DNA of 9,318 nt from Candidatus Glassiibacteriota bacterium (lineage in GTDB: Bacteria; Gemmatimonadota; Glassbacteria; GWA2-58-10): the NCBI GenBank assembly GCA_016934095.1, contig JAFGTO010000108.1:1-9318 (forward strand). Reading direction: 5' to 3'. This document shows positions 6,386-9,318 of the stretch, piece by piece. Below the pieces are notes generated by a model that saw only the letters and a program-made list of their open reading frames with translations, had not been told where the DNA came from and did no database searches. Every line of letters begins with the position of its first letter. The first letter of the stretch is position 1. Both the position numbers and the translations under genes were made by a program.

Positions 6386-8422
6386 ATGCACCCGTTGAAG
6401 CACAGAATTGTCGCTATAAGTGTCAATCTCGTAATTTGCCTCTTCTTTTTTCAGGTTACCGTGTCCGCGGAGGAAGTCCGGCGCCCCGGGTGGTGGCTTA
6501 AAGACGGGATCGTCTTCGTCGGCAACTGGGAGCCTTTGAGCTTCCTCATCAGGAGCGGGCAGGTGCCCAGGGACTACCGCACCCATTACGATTCCGAGCA
6601 CCAGGACAGCACCGTAATCAAATTAAAAGCGGCCGGGGTCAACATGGTGCTCACCCACTTCTACAAGGGGCTCGGGCCGGAACTCGAAGAAGAGGACCTT
6701 GCATATACCCGGCAACTGGCCGACAACCTGAAAAAACACGGGATGTATGCCGGGGCCTATATCGGCAGCACCCTCTTCAGCGAAACGATGTACCGTGAAA
6801 TCCCCGGGGCAGCCGATTTGATCCTTTACGACCACCGCGGGGATCCGGTACCCTACTGGAACCAGTACTACCGCGACCGGGCCGACGTCACCAAAAGGGG
6901 CTACAGAGATCTTATCAAATCGCAGGTGTCAAAAGCGATCAGCGAATACGGGATGAACCTGATCCATTTCGACAACTTCTCCTACATGTTCCCCCTGAAC
7001 GCCGGCTACACAGACCACCTCCATCAGCAGTTCCGGAAATACCTCGAGGATAAATACACTCCAGAGCAGCGCAAACAGCGTCTCGGATTCTCCGATGTCT
7101 CCCTGATCCGGCCGCCCAGGGTGGAGGAACAGCCGATGAAGCCGGTCAGGGACCCCCTCGTACAGGAGTGGACCACTTTCAGGGTGGATGCACTCACGGA
7201 CTACGCGAAAGAACTCTATACCCATATCCGTGCGCTGGACCCGGAGGCGGTCGTGGAGTTCAACCCTCATGGAATCTGGGGGAACAACCTGGCCTACAGA
7301 ACCGGTATGGACCACGGTCGGCTCCTGCCCTACAGCGATGCTTTCTGGAGCGAAGACCCTGATCATGCCCGGTATTTCCCGGATGAAAACCGCCTGGTCT
7401 CCAAGATCCGCTCCTACAAGCTGGGCCGGCATTTCGGCAACGCCCTTTTCGCCTACAACAGGAGCCCGCTCGAAATATCCGAAGCCCTGGCCTTTAACCG
7501 CATGTGCCTGGGTGATGTCAGATGGTCGATCATAGAGCCTGCCTTGGAAAAAAAGGAGGACAGAGATATCGAGGTCTCCTTTATCAGGTTTTTTCACGAA
7601 AACATCGAGCTTTTCCGCGGACTCGAGACCATAGACGATGTTGGAGTGATGCGGGGCTTCACCTCGATGACTTTCGGCGGGTGGGTGCCTTTCCTCTCCA
7701 CAGTGCAGGCCGAGCAGGTGCTGATCCAGAACCGCGTGCCGTTCACCCTGCTTTTCGACCAGGACTGGGCCCGTCTGCCGGATTACAAAGTCGTGGTCAT
7801 GGCAGCCCAGGAAAACCTTTCGGACCAAGAAATAAAGACAGTGAAAGACTACGTGGGCAAGGGAGGCTCCCTGGTGGTAGTGGGACAGAGCACCGGGCAG
7901 TACGATGACTGGCGAAGGGCCCGCAGTGGCGACGACAGTTTCTGGCGGCTGATGGGCCTTGATGAAATCGAAGAAAGACCCGACCTTCCGGCCCGTCTCT
8001 CTCTGGGCAAAGGACGGATTTTTTACCTTCCGGGCTTTCATAACCATCCCGACATTCCGGAGATCGACTTCAGGGTCAATCCCGAATACTGGAAACTGCC
8101 CCTTAATTGGGAAGAGTTCATGGCTGGGCTCTGCTGGGTGCGCAGGGGAGAGTTCAGTATCACGGTGGAGACAAAACCCTGGGTGGCCGCGGCCTTTTAC
8201 GGTAAGGGTAAACAGCGACAAGTGCATCTGGTAAACTACTGGCCCGGCCACCCAGCCCGATATATTCCGGTTATCTTCACGGAGACCGGGCTCAAGCCAA
8301 GCAAAGCCACTCTCTACTCGCCGGAGCACCCTGTGACGAAGCTGGATCTCGCACGGTACCGGGACGGCTGGGCGGTTATCCTCCCCGAGGTCAAGACTTA
8401 CGGTCTGCTGGTGTGCGAATGA
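6386..8422 (+). CDS. Secreted glycoside-hydrolase-like protein: (beta/alpha) barrel plus GH42-type trimerisation-like domain
   Basis: 678 residues. A signal peptide covers residues 1-28 (basic n-region, hydrophobic core, VSA before EE). Residues about 35-400 resemble clan-A-like or GHL6-type hypothetical glycosyl hydrolases: AAGVNMVLTHFYKG (a beta-strand 2-like segment), HGMYAGAYIG, then MNLIHFDNFSYM with D196 at a strand end, VVEFNPHG with E291, and FWSEDPDH with E323 and D324. These acidic residues at predicted strand ends are the candidate catalytic or substrate-binding groups. Residues about 419-507 look like the beta-galactosidase trimerisation (GATase-like) domain: a strand DYKVVVMAAQENLS, helix EIKTVKDYVGKG, then GSLVVVGQSTG. 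The C-terminal part (about 605-678) is probably a small beta domain (VHLVNYWPG, WAVILPEVKTYGLLV). Substrate is unknown; an alternative is a non-catalytic carbohydrate-binding relative. It lies downstream of a terminator and so is probably transcribed separately from the receptor block. General fold likely, activity uncertain. Confidence 0.75.
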   Translation: MHPLKHRIVAISVNLVICLFFFQVTVSAEEVRRPGWWLKDGIVFVGNWEPLSFLIRSGQVPRDYRTHYDSEHQDSTVIKLKAAGVNMVLTHFYKGLGPELEEEDLAYTRQLADNLKKHGMYAGAYIGSTLFSETMYREIPGAADLILYDHRGDPVPYWNQYYRDRADVTKRGYRDLIKSQVSKAISEYGMNLIHFDNFSYMFPLNAGYTDHLHQQFRKYLEDKYTPEQRKQRLGFSDVSLIRPPRVEEQPMKPVRDPLVQEWTTFRVDALTDYAKELYTHIRALDPEAVVEFNPHGIWGNNLAYRTGMDHGRLLPYSDAFWSEDPDHARYFPDENRLVSKIRSYKLGRHFGNALFAYNRSPLEISEALAFNRMCLGDVRWSIIEPALEKKEDRDIEVSFIRFFHENIELFRGLETIDDVGVMRGFTSMTFGGWVPFLSTVQAEQVLIQNRVPFTLLFDQDWARLPDYKVVVMAAQENLSDQEIKTVKDYVGKGGSLVVVGQSTGQYDDWRRARSGDDSFWRLMGLDEIEERPDLPARLSLGKGRIFYLPGFHNHPDIPEIDFRVNPEYWKLPLNWEEFMAGLCWVRRGEFSITVETKPWVAAAFYGKGKQRQVHLVNYWPGHPARYIPVIFTETGLKPSKATLYSPEHPVTKLDLARYRDGWAVILPEVKTYGLLVCE

Positions 8423-8444
8423 TGCAAGCAGGAAATGTATTACA

Positions 8445-8464
8445 GCGTTAAAGGTCCTTAACGC
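8445..8464. repeat. Perfect 7-bp stem-loop downstream of the hydrolase-like gene
   Basis: GCGTTAA and TTAACGC flank the 6-base loop AGGTCC. No run of T follows (GAGGAG instead), so intrinsic termination is doubtful. It may be a 3'-end stabilising hairpin or a protein-binding dyad. Confidence 0.45.
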
Positions 8465-8634
8465 GAGGAGAAATCTGGGAAAGCGGCAGGGGATTTTGTC
8501 CCGGGACCGGCGTTACAGCCTTTTTCTTAATTGACTGGCGGGCGCATTCCCCGCAGCTCTGCTCAAGGGGAGTCTTCGATACGGTAATTTTTCTGTTCTT
8601 TATTATTTCGCATCGGTTGCGTTTCATTCTGCCT

Positions 8635-8640
8635 GGAGGA
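8635..8640 (+). promoter_or_regulatory. Ribosome binding site deciding a TTG start
   Basis: GGAGGA lies 4 bases ahead of TTG at 8645. The reading frame has a TAA at 8585-8587 and no ATG between that stop and the TTG, so this site is the basis for choosing the rare start codon. Confidence 0.7.
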
Positions 8641-8644
8641 CATT

Positions 8645-9318
8645 TTGAGGAAGAACGCGTTATTTTTATCGCCATTTATCCTGGCTGCTTCTCTGGCGCC
8701 AGCGGCCGCCGGTGCGGCGCAAGGATCGGAAGCCGGAGAGGCCAGGGCTGTAAGCACGTCCGAGGGCCAGGCCCCCTCGGATGCCATAGTCCTGTTCGAC
8801 GGCAGCGGGCTGGACGAATGGGAATCCGCCGACGGCAGCGGCCCTGCTTTATGGCCGGTCGGGGACGGCGCGATGACTGCCGATAAGGGAAACATTGTGA
8901 CCAGGCGCCGGTTCGCCGACATGCAGATCCATCTCGAGTTTTTTATCCCCGTGCAGAAAGCGGCCGAAGGCCAACACCTCGTAAACAGCGGAATCTACAT
9001 CCACCGTAATTACGAGATCCAGATACTGGACTCCTATCAGACCGGGTCCGATCCGGTGTTGAGCTGCGGAGCGGTCTACCAGCGCAACGCCCCCCTGGTC
9101 AACGCCTGCCGCCGACCCGGTGTCTGGCAGAGCTTCGACATCGTCTTCCATGCCCCCCGTTTCGATGGGGCCGGCAAGCTGGTGGCCGAGGATGCCACGG
9201 TAACCATGCTGTTCAACGGCGTGCTGGTTCAGGATCATGTTAAAATCAAACCCACGGGAGGCGCTTCAAAGAATCCGGAGGTACCGCGCGGCCCCATCCT
9301 GCTCCAGTATCATGATCA
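8645..9318 (+). CDS. DUF1080 / 3-keto-disaccharide hydrolase-family secreted protein (3' truncated by window)
   Basis: 224 codons are visible, starting at TTG with GGAGGA just upstream and running off the window end. Residues 1-25 form a signal peptide (RKN, hydrophobic core, Ala-rich end AAAGAA before Q). A low-complexity Ala/Ser/Glu linker follows to about residue 46. Then comes the DUF1080 (PF06439, laminin-G-like beta-sandwich) sequence in order: IVLFDGSGLDEW (48-59), VGDGAMTADKGNIVTRRRF, MQIHLEFFIP, NSGIYIHRNYEIQILDSY (114-131), CGAVYQRNAP (141-150), WQSFDIVFHAPRFD, MLFNGVLVQDHV, and GPILLQYHD at the edge. Only the last strands are missing. Members of this family include enzymes reported to hydrolyse 3-keto-glycosides in a pathway that also uses GFO/IDH-type oxidoreductases; many are uncharacterised. 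It may work with the hydrolase-like gene upstream (222-base gap, same strand), but no oxidoreductase is visible here. Family assignment is strong, activity inferred. Confidence 0.88.
   Translation, partial: MRKNALFLSPFILAASLAPAAAGAAQGSEAGEARAVSTSEGQAPSDAIVLFDGSGLDEWESADGSGPALWPVGDGAMTADKGNIVTRRRFADMQIHLEFFIPVQKAAEGQHLVNSGIYIHRNYEIQILDSYQTGSDPVLSCGAVYQRNAPLVNACRRPGVWQSFDIVFHAPRFDGAGKLVAEDATVTMLFNGVLVQDHVKIKPTGGASKNPEVPRGPILLQYHD

Larger units (their letters stand above)
8423..8644. other. Intergenic region with several short inverted repeats
   Basis: No gene is seen in these roughly 220 bases. They contain GCGTTAA-AGGTCC-TTAACGC (8445-8464, perfect 7-bp stem, 22 bases after the stop codon), the 10-base palindrome GTCCCGGGAC (8498-8507), GCGGG-CGCATTC-CCCGC (8538-8554), and an overlapping TCCCC/GGGGA pair (8548-8571). 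TTTTT at 8520-8525 and a T-rich stretch at 8588-8608 follow some of these, so one may act as a weak terminator. None is decisive. The promoter or leader of the next gene must also lie here if it is transcribed on its own. Confidence 0.5.

Noticed and set aside
6929..8329. 466-codon minus-strand open frame opposite the hydrolase-like gene
   Set aside because: It is an antisense shadow of a plus-strand gene with a good ribosome binding site, signal peptide and fold; it has no signal or recognisable motif of its own.
8531..8536. TTGACT as a -35 box for the DUF1080 gene
   Set aside because: The region at -10 spacing is G/C-rich and unlike a -10 element.
8617..8886. 89-codon plus-strand frame overlapping the start of the DUF1080 gene
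   Set aside because: It is in a different frame, is Arg/Gly-rich and lacks domain features, while the overlapping frame gives a clear DUF1080 sequence.
1..9318. CRISPR array, tRNA, rRNA, transposon ends or phage genes
   Set aside because: No regularly spaced repeats, cloverleaf-like sequences, transposase motifs or terminal repeats were seen on either strand by reading.

Overview
The window looks like a chromosomal segment of a Gram-negative bacterium, probably an FCB-group or related uncultured lineage (Latescibacteria, Glassbacteria, KSB1, Zixibacteria or Calditrichota-like). Reasons: a TonB-dependent outer-membrane receptor, a large secreted protein with a type IX secretion (T9SS)-like C-terminal domain, a PorV/PorQ-family barrel, and a DUF1080 protein, all with strongly G/C-biased third codon positions. 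The taxonomic placement is inference from gene content. All genes are on the + strand and no RNA genes, CRISPR array, insertion sequence or integrase was seen.

Region 1 (1-6083) is a three-gene block in one direction with short gaps: the 3' part of a TonB-dependent receptor (1-1443, start outside the window), a 1088-residue secreted multidomain protein with an FN3-like middle and a T9SS-like C-terminus (1535-4801), and a PorV/PorQ-family outer-membrane barrel (4872-6083). A strong 15-bp stem-loop followed by T's (6113-6151) closes the block. The likely reading is an outer-membrane uptake or surface-display unit: the barrel transporter, a cell-surface partner that carries a T9SS-type sorting domain, and the PorV-like protein that may help deliver it. 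This resembles a SusC/SusD arrangement in logic, but nothing SusD-like is present.

Region 2 (6152-6385) is an AT-richer gap with a small perfect hairpin just ahead of a good Shine-Dalgarno sequence. It leads into a 678-residue secreted protein with a glycoside-hydrolase-like (beta/alpha) barrel followed by a GH42-type trimerisation-like domain (6386-8422).

Region 3 (8423-8644) is a gap of about 220 bases with several short inverted repeats. It is followed by a DUF1080 / 3-keto-disaccharide hydrolase-family gene that begins at a TTG codon (8645) and runs off the window end. The two enzyme-like genes suggest extracytoplasmic sugar or glycoside processing next to the transport block. A shared substrate is plausible but not shown by the sequence.
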